Shown here piece after piece: positions 35,801-49,900 of a DNA stretch of 64,000 nt. Under the pieces are notes generated by a model. That model did no database searches, was not told the origin of the DNA, and worked only from the letters and a program-made list of their open reading frames with translations. This DNA is from Petaurus breviceps papuanus (Eukaryota > Chordata > Mammalia > Diprotodontia > Petauridae): positions 16,430,274-16,494,273 of the forward strand of contig JAMXIF010001195.1 in NCBI GenBank assembly GCA_028583685.1. The letters are read 5' to 3'. The stretch's first letter is position 1, and each line of letters opens with the position of its first letter. Position numbers and translations under genes: made by a program.

Positions 35801-37887
35801 TTGTTATACTAACCTTTTCATTCACATCTTTATTATGGTGGTTGAGGTATGATTCACATATCAATCGGAAACATGTCATCTGTTCCTGCAACTCCGAAAT
35901 AGCTTCCTGAAAATATTTTTAAGTCTTTTTAAAAATTAGGAAACTTCATTTCAAAACAAATTACTTGGTTTTTTAATTAATTTTTTTCCTATCAACAAAA
36001 ATTCACCTTGCCTCCCATCTACCCTTCATCCTCCATCAAAAACAAAAACAAAATTTAAAACAAAAACACGTACAGTCAAGCAAAACAAATTTCTGCATTG
36101 ATCTAGTCCCCCAAAAATCTATTTCTCTGAGTCCTCCAGGCTCTCTCTCAGGAGATGGCTAAAATGCTTCATCATGGGTCCTCTGGAGTCCTGGCCACTC
36201 ATTAGGCTGATCAGAATTCCTAATGATTTCAAAGCTCTTGATCTTTACCATGTTGTTGTCATCATACCAACTGTCCTCGTGACTCTGTTTGGTTCACTTT
36301 GCATCAGTGCATACAAGTTTTTGCAGAAAACAAATTACTTCTAAACTCCCTAACACTACAAACATAAGCTTGCAAGATTTTCTCATAGCAACTCATGAAC
36401 TGCAAAGACTGACAAACTGGGCATCAAACAAACAATGCTAAAATTTAAAAAAAAACAAACATCTTAAGGCCATTCAAGGACAGAAACCTGTTACTAGAAT
36501 TGGAAGAACAGAAATCACCAAGGATTCCGCTACTCTCCCAGACTGGAGTCCTGAACAAGTCACAATGACATATTTTGTCACACTCCAGCTCTAATTATAA
36601 GTTCAAGAAGAACGTGTAAATCATGATGTTTTTAGGAGGCAGCTATGTGGCACAATGTCCTGGGCCAGGAGTCAGAAAGACCCAAGTTCAGATGTGGCCT
36701 CAGACGCTTACTAGCCATCTAGCCTTAGGGAAGTCACTTAAACTCTGCTTGCCTCACTTTCCCTTACTGTAAAACAGGAATAACAATAACATCTGCCTTA
36801 CAAAGTTGCTGTGAGGACTGAATGATGTACCAACTGGTGAGGGCACGTGCACAATGCCACAAGCAAAACAAGAAACTATTTTCTTGATAACAGAGGGAAG
36901 CCTCACTTATTATTGCTTCTCCACAGCCTTAGACCAGTTTAGCTGCTGGGGAATGAAGGCACTTGATCTAATAATTCTGTAAAAATAAGACCTTCCTTAA
37001 ACTCTGAGCATTTTTGATCTTCTACACAAAAGCAGAATTCTAGCAACAAAGGATAACAGTCTGAGTCGGCATACCTGAGAAGGAGGTGTTTCTGCCACTA
37101 ATGCCTCAGTAGCTAATTCCAGCTTCCACAAGAGAGCAAAGTAACTGCACTGAAGGGCAGGGATTAGGGTCTGAAAGGAAAACATCATCCTCTTAACGAC
37201 AGAAATTTCCATTTTCCAATAAAAGCAAACAAAAATAGAGACACTGTAAGCTAACCAACAAGGGAGGTTCACAAAGCATACACAGAGCACCTTAGTGGTT
37301 TTACTTTTCAATCACAGAAAAGGGTCAGGAAGAGAATGTTCAAGTTTTGAAAACAAAAAAAAAAAAAAACAAAAACCTCAACTATATACATCCTCCCCCC
37401 CTTCAGTAAGCCTCAGTCTGAAAGAGTAGAAAGGGTCTTTGATGCCCTTTGGGGAAGAAGGAGGTTCAACACAAAAATTCTATCAAAACAAGGAATTTCA
37501 AGGCAGTGGTGGAAATGAATCCCTAATCAGGATAAACTAAAAATCAAGTTTCCTACTGGCCATTTTTCAAGGGATCCAAAGTACCAATCATGTTTTCTAA
37601 TCAAACACCATAAAAAAAGCATTCTGCCTGGAAAGGCAGAAGTACACAGACACTTTACCTCAGCAGGCAAACCCCCATTTTCCTTCTCAAAATTCAAGAT
37701 TTTCAAAGTCCGGTCACCGATGTGCCAATTGGTGAGGTCATGTGCACTAAGCCATAAGCAAAACAAGAAATTATTTTCTTGATAACAGAGGGGAGCCTCA
37801 CTTATTCTAAACTGGATCATAAAGAAAGATGCAATCTGGATCCAGAGAAAGAACTGATAAATAGAAGATTGTATAGAATGATTTTAC

Positions 37888-37936
<49 letters not shown>

Positions 37937-37946
37937 NNNNNNNNNN

Positions 37947-37996
<50 letters not shown>

Positions 37997-40900
37997 TTTG
38001 TGTCTAATGGCAGCCATATCTAGGACCAGGGGGCAGGGGAAGGGAAGAATAAAAAAAAAAAAAAAGAAATTTACATGATAACCATATTACATGAAGTAAT
38101 AGCAAATTGTATGTAATATTAGATTTGCAATTTCATATGCAATCATCTTTCTTGTTACACTATCTTACGGAAATGCTTGTTTTAGTCCACAAATTAAAGA
38201 TAAAACACAGTTTTAAATACAAACTGGATCAGAAGGAAAGCCAAAGTTAAGAAAGTCTCAATTACAGAACACTTATGTTCATAAAATGAGGTTTTAATCC
38301 TTTCAGTGGCTGAACGTAATTAAGCTAATGTACCGTCATCACTGAACATGGGGAGTAAAAGGCAGCTGATCTTACTTTTCCAATACACACAGCACTTTGC
38401 AAACATTGAAGCACTATATGAATGCCGATGACAAGGATTTCCACAAAGTCTCCTCCCTCCAGACTGAATCCTCTTTTGCAACAAAGGAAGACAAATGCTT
38501 GCTCTTTTCTGATATAGCGACACTGCTTCAGAATGTGTGTGCTGATGTGCCCTCCAAGTGCCCACGTCTATACACTCGAGGGCAGAGGACACCCACTGTC
38601 TGCCTGGGGAGCACTCTGCTGTCTCACTGACGGTCAGGGATGAATCTTCTCTGATGATCAGACTCACTCACAGTGCTGGTCACTGTGTCTGCTGCCTTCT
38701 TGGCTCTGCCTGTTTCACTCTACTTCCATTTCTAAAAATCTTCCCGGGGTGGCGAGGTGGCGCAGTGAGTAAGAGCGCCGGCCCTGGAGTTGGGAGACCC
38801 GGGATTGGTTCCGGCCTCAGATACTTAGCACCCACACAAAATAACTGGCCGTGTAACCTTGAGCAAGTTACTTAACCCCAATTGCTTTAAAAAGAAAAAA
38901 AAAAAAGATCTTCCCGCGTTTCTCTGAATTCCTTGTCATTTCTCGCTTCACAACCATACTTGCTGAATGAGCACCCACTTGGAGGCTGCAATGAATGCTG
39001 GGCCTCTGCATCTCTCTCTGCGGTACATTCTGAGCAGTGGGATCATTAGGTCGAAGGCCGTGGGGAGAGAGGGGGCCCTTTTCACCACTTTACAGTACCA
39101 CACACAAAGACACTTTCCTGTCCTTGTCACTTTTGTCGAGCTATATGGTGTAGGGTAACAACTCAGAGTTGTTTCAGTTTTGTGTTTAACAATAACAATG
39201 ACTAGTAGCTGATGGTCTGCAAAGTGCTTTACAAATACTGTGTCCCATCAATCCTCACAACAAGCCTGGAAGGTAGGCACTTTATCATCCCTCTTTTACA
39301 GGTGAGAAAGCTGAAGTAGACGGGTGAAATGAGGGTCACATAGCTAGCAAGAATCCATGACAAGATTTGAACTCAGGTCTTCCTGACTCCAAACCCCATG
39401 ACCTACTGCATCACCCAGCTGCCTCTTTTTCTTAATGTCAGCTCTCTGGACCATGTTTTCAATTAGTCATCTAGCATTTCCAATTCTTTTGATAACTATT
39501 CATACTATTCATACCCTTTGACCACTTACTCAAGGAGCAAAGATATCTTAACCTGGGGTCTGGTGTACTTTTTAAGAAAAGGTTTATAATTGTAGTCATC
39601 ACAACTGAGTTTCTTTTATAATTCTATGTATTTTTGTTTACGTATTTTAAAATGCCATTCTGAAAAGGGATGCAAAGTCTTCATCAGACTGCCAAAGGGG
39701 GTCTATACTACAAAGAAGGTTAACAGTCATTGGTCTAGAGGAATGGTTCTAAATTTTATATATTTGGGTTATTTATTACCCTGTAATTTTTGGATACAGA
39801 TTTATTGGTAATGTTTGATACAAATATTTTCCCCACTCTATACTTTCCTTTCTAATTCTATCTTCATTGATTTTTTTTTCATACAAAAGCTTTTAAATTT
39901 TACATAGTCTAAAGTATCTATTTCATCTTTTATGCTCTCTGTTGTTCCCTTGTTTGTTTCAGAAATATCCTTCATTCATAATGGTAAAAAATACCTGATC
40001 TTTCTCTCTAAATTTTTAAAAGATATGACCTTTTCTATTCAGGTTATGTACCAATTTTGAACTTACTATGGATTTAGTATCAGATACTGGTTGGAGAGAG
40101 CTATTTTTAATAGACAAATAACAATGATTTATAAGAATAAACATTTTTGTAATTAGTTGTACATAAGCTAGGAAAGTACATGAGAAATTTGAAGTCTCTC
40201 ATTTTAAAAGGACTTAGCATTCCCCTAAAAATGTTGTTTATGCTCCTTTGCTCTAGTAAACACTTGTCTTTAGTCGAAAGCAGTTTCTGCTCCTATGCCA
40301 ATTATCACAAATTCTGAATCACTGGAACTACTAAGGCTTTAGTTTACTTGCTTTTAGTTTTAGTTTACTTAGTTTATGTTTCAATCTCACCTACCCACAG
40401 ATGACCAAAAAAGATCGTAAAACCATTGTAATAACAGGAAGAACCAACAGTATGAAATAATTAAATATCAGTGCCACAGCAGCACCTCATTAGTAGGTAC
40501 TACTTTCAATGGCCTATGGAGATCTTCCATCTCCCTGATTCAGTTTCTTGGTGCCACGAGAGATTGTCAACTTGAGAGAAATCTGATTGTACCTAGAAGA
40601 AGGAAGGTGATCTTTGCAAAGTACACTTAGAGCTACTAAGGACAGATGTACAAGCAAAGCCTTCACTCACTGTGCACTGTCTGGGACAGCTAAACCCAAC
40701 TGATATTCCAATGATTCTTAGGGAAAGAGGCAGAGAGAATAATGATCCCTCTGCTATTTCACTATTCTAGCCACACACAGTAGTGCCGAATGTGAAAGTT
40801 TTTACTACCAACATGATTAAAACCAAGGGAAAACAACACACATAAAGCATGGGAGTTTCCAGCTACATGAAAAAAACTCTTGCAAATAAAATTATTTCAG

Positions 40901-43900
40901 TGTTCTCATATCCAGGATCGTTAAAAATCTTATGAACCCATGAACACTATAGGAATCCTAGTCTTGATGAAACACACAGAACGTGTAAACAGACCTGTTT
41001 ATTATATACATATGTATAAGTAAATAACTATCTTACTTGTGAAAAGCTGTTAGTTTTTTTAGGGCGCAGGACATTCGAAAAATGTGTTCTTCACTTACAC
41101 CAGAGCCTTCTTCCTAAATGAGTTATAAAAACAGAAATGACAAGGAATGTGGACACACAGATTGCTCTTCTACAATCATCAATATAAAAACAGAACTTGG
41201 CTGAGCTACTTATCTTCACTGGAAGCTTTCTTTAACATTTAATCACATTTCACAGTTGTAACATAGAGAGGGAACAGAGAGGCAAAAACAGTAACACCAC
41301 CTTACACTTGAAGAACTGTTTACGATTAACAAAGGACTTCGCTTGCAATACTTCTGGAAAGTAAGTAGGCATTATTATCTGCCTTTCACAGAGGAGTAAA
41401 TAAATGACAGTGTCAGGGAGGGTAAATGACTTAGGCACCACACGGGGACATGTGGCATCAAGACTTTTAGAGGAAGGACGAGTCTTGTACCCACAGGCAA
41501 GTCATCTGATCACTCAAAGCATCAGTTTCCACATCTGTAAAATGCAGATAAAAAATCCCTGTAGTGGTTATTACATAACCACCTCTACCCTTCGGATTAT
41601 GGGGAAAGAAAGCTCAATTGAAAGATGACTAATGACTCCTCCCAATCCTGCTTCCCACCATCCTCTTCACATCACACAAGAAAAAAAAATAAAGAAATAC
41701 AAGTTAACACAACCATGAGAGTTCTCTAATAAGAACAGAGAATACTTAATGTCCTGAAACCAATGGGGGAAAGGAATAGGAAGCATCTTTTGCCTAACTC
41801 AATCTTCTCATTACAAGGAAAGAGATGAAATAACTCAACCAAATCCAAACTCCACCCTCTCAATGCTTAATCTCAGCTTAAATGAATTGAGTTCAATATA
41901 CAGTTTAAAAAATCTTTGGATATAAATTGCCTCCCTACCACTGCAGCCTGCCCACCTGTCTGAAATGACAGAAAACATCAAGAATAAGCTTTCTTTCCTT
42001 CATGATGAATTTGGTCACATATTCACATATAGAATTCATGTCTCCAGCAGCTGTTTCTGCATTTTAAAATGAATAAAAAATTTTATTCTACACCATGTTC
42101 CTCAAAAACCCTGCTACTTTCCAGATACAAAAAATACACATGTCCAGACCTGGATTAATGACCGCAAGATGCTTTGTAATAGAAAAAAACTAATTCTATG
42201 GCCATCAGCAGGGATTTCGCCTCCTTCTCCAAGGTTACCTAGTATAGATTATTCAACGAAAACCCCAGTCAGCCTATTTAACACAAGCAGATTGTAGAGG
42301 TTTTCTGTGCATTCAAACAACAAAAGAAAAACACTTGTTTGCTGTATCACCTCTAACATCAAGAACTACGTCAAGAACTAATGTCAGGTAACCTACTACT
42401 TTTCAAAACCAGGGCTGCTACCTCATTAGATCCAGTCAGAAGCTCAAATCTGAAATGAGAGACATTCAACTGGGACAAGCCACCTCATGTCATCTATCTT
42501 TGTAAGCAGAAGAATTTCCTCTTTTAGGGGTTGGAATGCTAAGTTTCCTCAATATAAATGTTAGAAGTGTCATCTTTCATGCCCTTCTAGTTACTACTGA
42601 CCACCACCACCCTCATCCTCCATGAGAATCACCTCATCAATTACCAGCCCTGTTTGTACTTACCTCTTGGAAGAAGTCATCGAGCAGCTGGGAGAAGTCC
42701 TTCGCTACCTCATCTATTAGCTGGTGTAGGGCCTCAGTCACCACAGGGTAAAATGCAAACTGCTGATTGCAGAGGATGCTGTATACCTTGGAGCAGGCCT
42801 CAAGGACATTAAGGTCAGTGTGTCTGTGCACAAGCTCTTTCACCTCCTTTAGCAATGCATTCAAGTACTACGAAGAAATGCAGGGTCTCATGAGGAGGGC
42901 CAGGTCACCATCCCAAGGGCTGCTTAACAACTCTAATCCAAGAAGGAAGAGCTAAGTTAACAAGCACTTGTTGAGCATCCGGTGAGCTCTGAGTACTGTA
43001 CTAAGGAGAAGAGAGCGAATTTGAAGGAGGAAAAGCGGAAGCATATGACAAGAATCAGGAGAACCAAAAAGCTCTCAGTATAATGAGCAGAAGGAGTAAT
43101 GGGCCTCAGAACCAGAAAATCTGAGCTCAAATTCCAGCGTCAGTCCTGGCCAGCCATATAATCTTAGGCAAGTCGCTGATCCGCACTGAGCCCAGATGCT
43201 CAGCTAAAGAGGAAAAAAACTGTGCTAACCTGCCTCATCGGCCAGTGTGAGAAGAGCACTTTGTCAAGTATTATGCAATGTTACTGCTCTACGGATTGTA
43301 TTAACAATGGTAATGTGTCCCCTGCATTGTGTACACATTACAAACAAGGAATCATGAAGAACTGAAATAACAAATGTCATTTTAAAAATCTGAAAAGAAA
43401 AAGAAAACAGACTGTGGCAAGACTGAGGAATCGTCACTGGATATCTATTCCCTGTGCCTTGTTGGTAGCCTCACAGTGTCGAAAGAAATCAAGGAAAACC
43501 CTCAGCAGAGAGGGGAAATGCATGAGACTTCACCAAGAATGCCATGTTTGCATAGCAATCTACATTAATGAAGGGAATAACCAAAATGACGAGACCACAA
43601 ATTCATCTGAGTATCTAATTTTACCATTTTCTAAAAGTACAAATATATTTTATATATTTACATACACAAGCATGTGTATATATGAACATATATGTACACA
43701 TATATGGTCATAGGATCAGAGATCTAGAATGGGAAAGGCTCAGAAGACAGCATCTAATCCAATCCCTTCATTTTACAGAAGAGAAAATTGAGGTCCTAAA
43801 AGGTTAAGTGACTTGCCCAAGGTCCCAAAGCTATTAAGAAGCAGGATTTGAACCCAGTTCCTCTGCCTCTAAACATAGAGTTCAGTACAATGCATGCACT

Positions 43901-46900
43901 CCCAAACCACTCGGAAAGTAAACAGCATTTACAACTGTACATCTATCATTCTAGACTTTTAGCAATCAGACCTTAGGGAAGGGGTTCTTAACCTGGTGTA
44001 CAAAGACACCCAAGGGGTCATATATAGCTTTCAAGGGGTCTGTAAACTTGGATGGGGAAAACCTCTCACAGAAATTTCTTATTGCTTTCAGTCATAAATG
44101 TAGACAACAATCCCAGCCAGTACTTTTGTCACTAACAGAAATCACAGATGTTTTCCTAGCACAGTTGTTGCAGAATTCTCCAATGATCATTTACATTCAT
44201 CACTACCTCTACATTATTATACTTATGCGATCCACCGCATCTCATACACTCACAGTCATCCTTGCTATAGAATGTACTTCAATACCACTGTTTGTCTTTG
44301 TAATTCCATTTTATACATTTAAAAACATTATTCTAAGAAAGGGTTCGTAAACCTCAGACTTTAAAAGGAGTCCAGGACACCATAAAGTTAAGAACCCTGC
44401 TCTAGGGAGCATGGAGGAATGGAAGGAGATGGTTTAATAAAGGGAAACTGTGAGCGTTTTTGGGGGTGAGGTAAAGAAAATGAAGGAAAAAAATCAGATA
44501 ATAGAAAAAAATAGACCAGGTTCTTGAAATGTAATATGAAAACACTTTAGAAATTACAATTATTCGGCTGGCAAATTCTTTCCAACTTACTCATTCTCCC
44601 CACCCATACCCCTCACCCCACATCATCCCCTAAAACCACAAGGGGAAAATCAGGAGCACTCAGTAAACACCAAAAGAGGTGATAAGTAAGCTCCCACTCA
44701 GCGTCGACCAGTCCCTACTGACCCTTCTGAACAATAAGGCGTTGGCAGACATGCAAAAAAATCAATCAATAAAAATGAAACCCTTAAAAACATATCTGAC
44801 TAAACATCATCATCTGTTTCTTGCCCTAAATGTCCCCAAATAAGACACCACACAATCATCACTCCTCTTCAATAATTACTCTCTTGCCTCAACTCTACCT
44901 CCCAGTAGGATATCTATTTCTGCTAAAATCTAAGTTCTCTTAGCAGCTAAGAGAGAATCTCTAGGAAAGGTCTCTGTAATTTTCATAGCAATTACTCTAA
45001 AGGGCTCCCCACCACCCCAATAACATTCATAGCGTCAGACCCGACACAGTTCTAATCTTTAACAAGCGACCGAAAAACAGAAGCTTATAGCTTATACTGA
45101 AAGTGGGTTTCCTGCATGAAAGCTCAAATCATCCACCAAGACATTAAAAAAGCAGGATAACTGACAAATGCAAAAGGGCTGGTTTCATACAATAACAGAA
45201 CTTAGTGAGGATAAAGCCTCTGAAAATTATAGAAGTGTATTATATCTCAGGCAACAGTTTCTATGACCATCAAAAATCGTAGCTGCTGTATCAACACTAT
45301 CTCCCTAGATCTGCTCCATTAGCTCAAAAAAAGAGTTACAAGTCTTTCTTCTCCCTCCCTCTCCACCTCAAGTCACCCTCCCCTTCTTCCTTATTCACCT
45401 TCTCCAGGTGTCCAGCAACATACATATTCAAATTATAATACTGGGGAATTTGCAGGAAGTTTGTCACTTTTTCTGTATCCGATGAATACTACAGAAAAAA
45501 AAACAACAACAAAACATGAGAGTGCTGCCGGAATTCCAACGGAATGTTGAACGCCAGCTCAGGATGCAGCTGCCCCGCACCTTGGCCAAGAGCTCAGGAA
45601 GCACTATGATGAAACGCTCAGTCATCCGGATGCGGTCTTCCATTTGAGCTCTCTTCTCCTTTGCTGTGAGGGCCTGCAGAAAAAGCACAAGGCACAAGAC
45701 AAGGCTTAGACAAGGCTCAATATCACTGATTCCGTATCAGAGTTTAAATGTTACCTTGAATGAATTAAACTGATAAATTAAATGGATGGATTTTTAAAAA
45801 AATATGAAATGCTCAGATTAACAGAGCAAGAAATAGAAAATTTAAATAATCTGATTTTTAAAAAAGAAATTGAACAAGTCCTAAAGAACTCCTAGAGAAA
45901 AAAAAATCTTGGAAATCAGATGGATTTACAAGTGAATTCTATTGACTATTCAAAGAATTAATTCTAATATTACAAAAATTGTTTAAAAAATAGGAAAAGG
46001 GATCCTATCCTTTTGTGATATAAATATGGTCTTGATACCTTACCAGAGAGAATAAAAAGAAAAAGAAAACTATGAACCAATCCCAAGTGAACATGAATGC
46101 AAAAAAAACTAAATCAAATTTTAGCAAAGAAGCCACTTATCAAAAAGATTATAAACCATAAACAAGTTCAGTTTATACCATGAATATGGAATTGGTTCAT
46201 TACTAGGAAAACCATAAATGTAAATATAAAAGACTATATTAATGCCAAGAAAAATAAAAATCATATGATTAAGTCAACAGATGCAAAAAAAAACTTTTGA
46301 CTAAATACAATGCCCATTTCTGTTTTAAAAAAGAAAAATCTAGGAAAAAATGGACCTTCACTTAACACAACAATAATACGTTTTTAAAAAAACTAAGAGC
46401 CTACATTATTTGTAATGGGGATAATTAGAAGCTTCTCCAATAAGACTAGAAGTAAAGCAAAGATTCTTACCACATCACTATCATATGCAAAAGTTCTAGT
46501 AATACTAATTATAGCAACAAGAAAAAATAAATTGGGGAACTAAAAAGTATAGGCAAAAAGGAAACAAAGTTATCACTTTTTTGAGAACCCTAGAGATTCA
46601 ACTACAAAATTAACTGAAACAATAACTTCAACAAAGTTACAAAATACTACATAAATCCACATAAATCATCAGTATTTCTATATATTACCAAGAAAATCCA
46701 GCAAAAAGAAAGAGAAATTCCATTTAAGATAACTATGGAATATATAAAATCCTTGGAAGCCCATCTACCAAGATAACACACAGGAACTATATGAATGCAA
46801 CTTCTAAATACTATTTAACAACAGTTCAGGGATCCTTACTAAATATAGGTGTGAATAAATGTAGAAATATGAACAACTCATGAGGAGGCCAAGCCAATAT

Positions 46901-49900
46901 AATAACAATAATAATGATACTATCTAATTTATGAATTCAGTGTCATGAAAATCAAACTACCAAAAGTTTACTTGATGGAAAAAATAACAAAATTCACCTA
47001 GAGTAACAAATGGTCAAGAATTTCAATAAAAATAATGAAAAAAGTGGTAAGGAAGCCTCACACTGCTGTCTCTTCAAATAATCATTCTAGATATTTCCTT
47101 TGCTTCACTGCCAATATTCTAGAAAGATGATTCCATTTCCTTATCTTCAACCCCCTTGAAATCAGGCTTCAGCTCATAGGACTTTACCAAAATTGTTTTC
47201 ATCAAAGTCACTAGCAACCTCAAACAACAAATCCAATTGTCTTTTCTCAATGGTTTTAATTTTCATCAAAGCAGAATACTCCTAAATACACCTATATAAT
47301 CCTCATGTCTCCCCCAGAAGTCTAACCTCACATTCCCAACTGTCTGATGAATACTGCTAACTCAATAGCCCCTGGAACTTCCAACTCAACATTTCCAAAA
47401 GAGAACTAATCATTTTCTCCTCAAACCTGCATTTCTTCTCTGAAACAATATCCTCTCATTCACTCAGACTCATCAGTCGTCTTCCATCATTTCCTATCCC
47501 TCAATATCGAATACTTACTGGATACTAAATCCTATCAATTCTATCTTCACAAGACTTTTCCACAGTCCCTTTTTACTCAGAGTGCCACCACAGCATGTAA
47601 GGCCCTTATTAACAACTGTCTAGAGTACTGAAATAAACTCCTAACTGGTCACCCTACCGCCAATCTCTCTACTTAACAATCTAGCCTTCATGCAACCACC
47701 AATATAATTTTCTTGATATACTGATATGATCACATCTCAAAACTGCTCAAAAAACTTCAGTAACTGCCCACTGCCTACAGGACAAACTATTAAAAATCTG
47801 CCTCAAAGGTGTATCTGCAGACTTCATGAACTCTGTATTCCACACAAATGGATCACTAGCCATTCCTGTCTCTAATCTATCTTTCCACCACTTGCGCACA
47901 TTTGCACAGAGCCATCTCTGGCCCTTTCAAGGCCCTGCTCAGGCTTCATACTGTCCTTGATCAGCCTCAACAAGAAATGACTCTCCTCCAGAATTGTTCA
48001 TTTCTCCTGGAGACCCTTGTCTTATGCACTTATGTCTTGGTTAGCTATGTGTGCATTTTATCCCACTGTTAAAATGAAAATTCCTTCAAATAGTTTTCAA
48101 ACTATTCTCTTGTAAATGTCTTGAAAGACTGAAGAATTTTCTGCTATTTTTAGTGCCAGTTAATCTCCATCTTTAAAGGATGGACTTCAATTTGTGGAAC
48201 TGCCAAAATTCATCTTCAAGTCAGAAAGATGACCAAACTGGGTAATACCACTATTAGAATTCTAGAGTTAGAAAGGACCTCAATGGCCATCTGGTCCAAC
48301 ATTATCAAATTACAATTGAGGAAACTAAGGCCTTGGAAGATAAAGTAATTTGACTAAAGAAACGTTGCAGAGTAGAGCCCTGGAGTCAGGAGGACCTGGG
48401 TTCGGATCCGGCCTCAGACACTTAACACAAAAAATAGCTCTGTGACCTTGGGCAAGTCACTTAACCCCAACTGCCCTCCAAAAAGCACAAAAAAAAAAAA
48501 GGTTCAAGTAAGCAAAGTAAAAAACATAAGTATAATAAAATGACATTACTTTTCTTCTCTAACTTATAAACAGCTTAGAATAGCCAAAGCCCAACAATGA
48601 AATACAGCATTTTTAAAAATACAGTTCAATGCATTTATATGTGTTTTTTAAAAGTCTTATCATATAGTCACACACTTCATATTTATTTTATAAATTTCCA
48701 GAGGACTAGAAAGAAAGAAAGCAGTTCACAAGAGCCCTGGGATTAAGTAAAAAGAAATTGCACTCACTTTTCTGCCTCCTCGACCCACTGGAGGATGGCC
48801 CTCTGCAGTCTGGCGCACCGCTGCTGCGATTATTTCCACCAGGACACTTTCCTGGGCATCTGTAAAGGCTGTGAACATATCAGAATGTCTAATCAGAGAA
48901 TTTCAGGGGGTAAAGGAAATTCAGCATGCAGTGATACAGCAAAAGAAACAAATGTGGGAATGATTCCAAACTGTTTTCCAGAATGGTTTCACCAATTCAC
49001 AGCTCCACCAACAGGGTATTAGTGTGCCTGTTCTCCCATAACCCCTACAATAATTAGCATTTTCCTGTCATCTTTAACAATATGACTGCTGAAAGGTAGA
49101 ATCTCAGCTTTTTTAGTTTTAATTTCTCTATTAGTGATCTAGAGCATTCTTATTATTAATTATGAGTTTTATTTCCTGATTTGAGAATTGCCTATTCAAA
49201 TATGCTTTGACCACCTATTTATCGGAGGAAAACTCATTCTTATATATTTGTGTCAAACTCTATATAGCTTGGATATTAGACCTCTTTTAGAAAAATCTGC
49301 TTAACATTTTCCCCAATTACTTGTTACAAACAAATAGCACATAAAGTAAAGTCTCTTATACTAATTCTTATATTCTTAAGGGGTTTTTGGGTGGTGAAAT
49401 GTTTATGATTAAGTTCACGATGAAAAAAAATTTATAGAAGAAATGGAGAGATGGGAAGAACTCCATTCAGGAGTCTAGGAACTGATTTTGTTGAGAGACA
49501 GCACTCCTTATCTTTTTAAATTCAGTAAGCTCGTAGGATTGACCACTTCTGAAAGAGCAGAGTGAGCAAGTGCTTTATGTAAGGAAAACTCTTCCCAATC
49601 AAGCTTCTTAAATAAAGTATATGTCACACCAAAACATGGCTTTGTCAAGTGTATCCCTAAAAAATTCAGAAAAGAAAAAAAATAAATTTAATAGAAAGGA
49701 GGCATACTTTTCCTTTATTAATGAAACTAATGGTGTTTGGTACTTGAGGGGACCTTAGAGTCCATCTCGTCTAAACCCTTCATAAAGAAACTAAACATCA
49801 GAGAATCTAGATTCTCTTGTAGAGAATACAAGAGAATTGAATACAAGAGAAATGTAGCTTGTCCAAGGTCACACGGTCCACAACAAAACTGAAACAAGAA

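Larger units (their letters stand above)
35907..37074 (-). other. Intron E10-E11
   Basis: Contains an antisense L1 3'-end piece (~36000-36320), a MIR-like SINE on plus (36635-36823) and the E9 relic (36824-36911). Confidence 0.7.
37747..41036 (-). other. Intron E8-E9
   Basis: 3.3 kb filled with repeats listed separately: an L1 tail with (CA)n, antisense L1 split by a SINE, a MIR-like SINE, an hAT-like MITE and another antisense L1. 40110-41030 holds nothing recognisable. Confidence 0.7.
45674..48767 (-). other. Intron E4-E5
   Basis: 3.1 kb, nearly filled by an old plus-strand L1 (45740-47060), an L2 (47070-48100) and a SINE (48371-48502). Confidence 0.75.

Noticed and set aside
41976-42060. 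Minus-strand open stretch encoding [17 protein letters not shown] with AG/GT-like borders, between E7 and E8
   Set aside because: The flanking exons E7 and E8 join in phase 0. This stretch is open only when it starts with two bases of a split codon and would break the frame. It has no STAG similarity.
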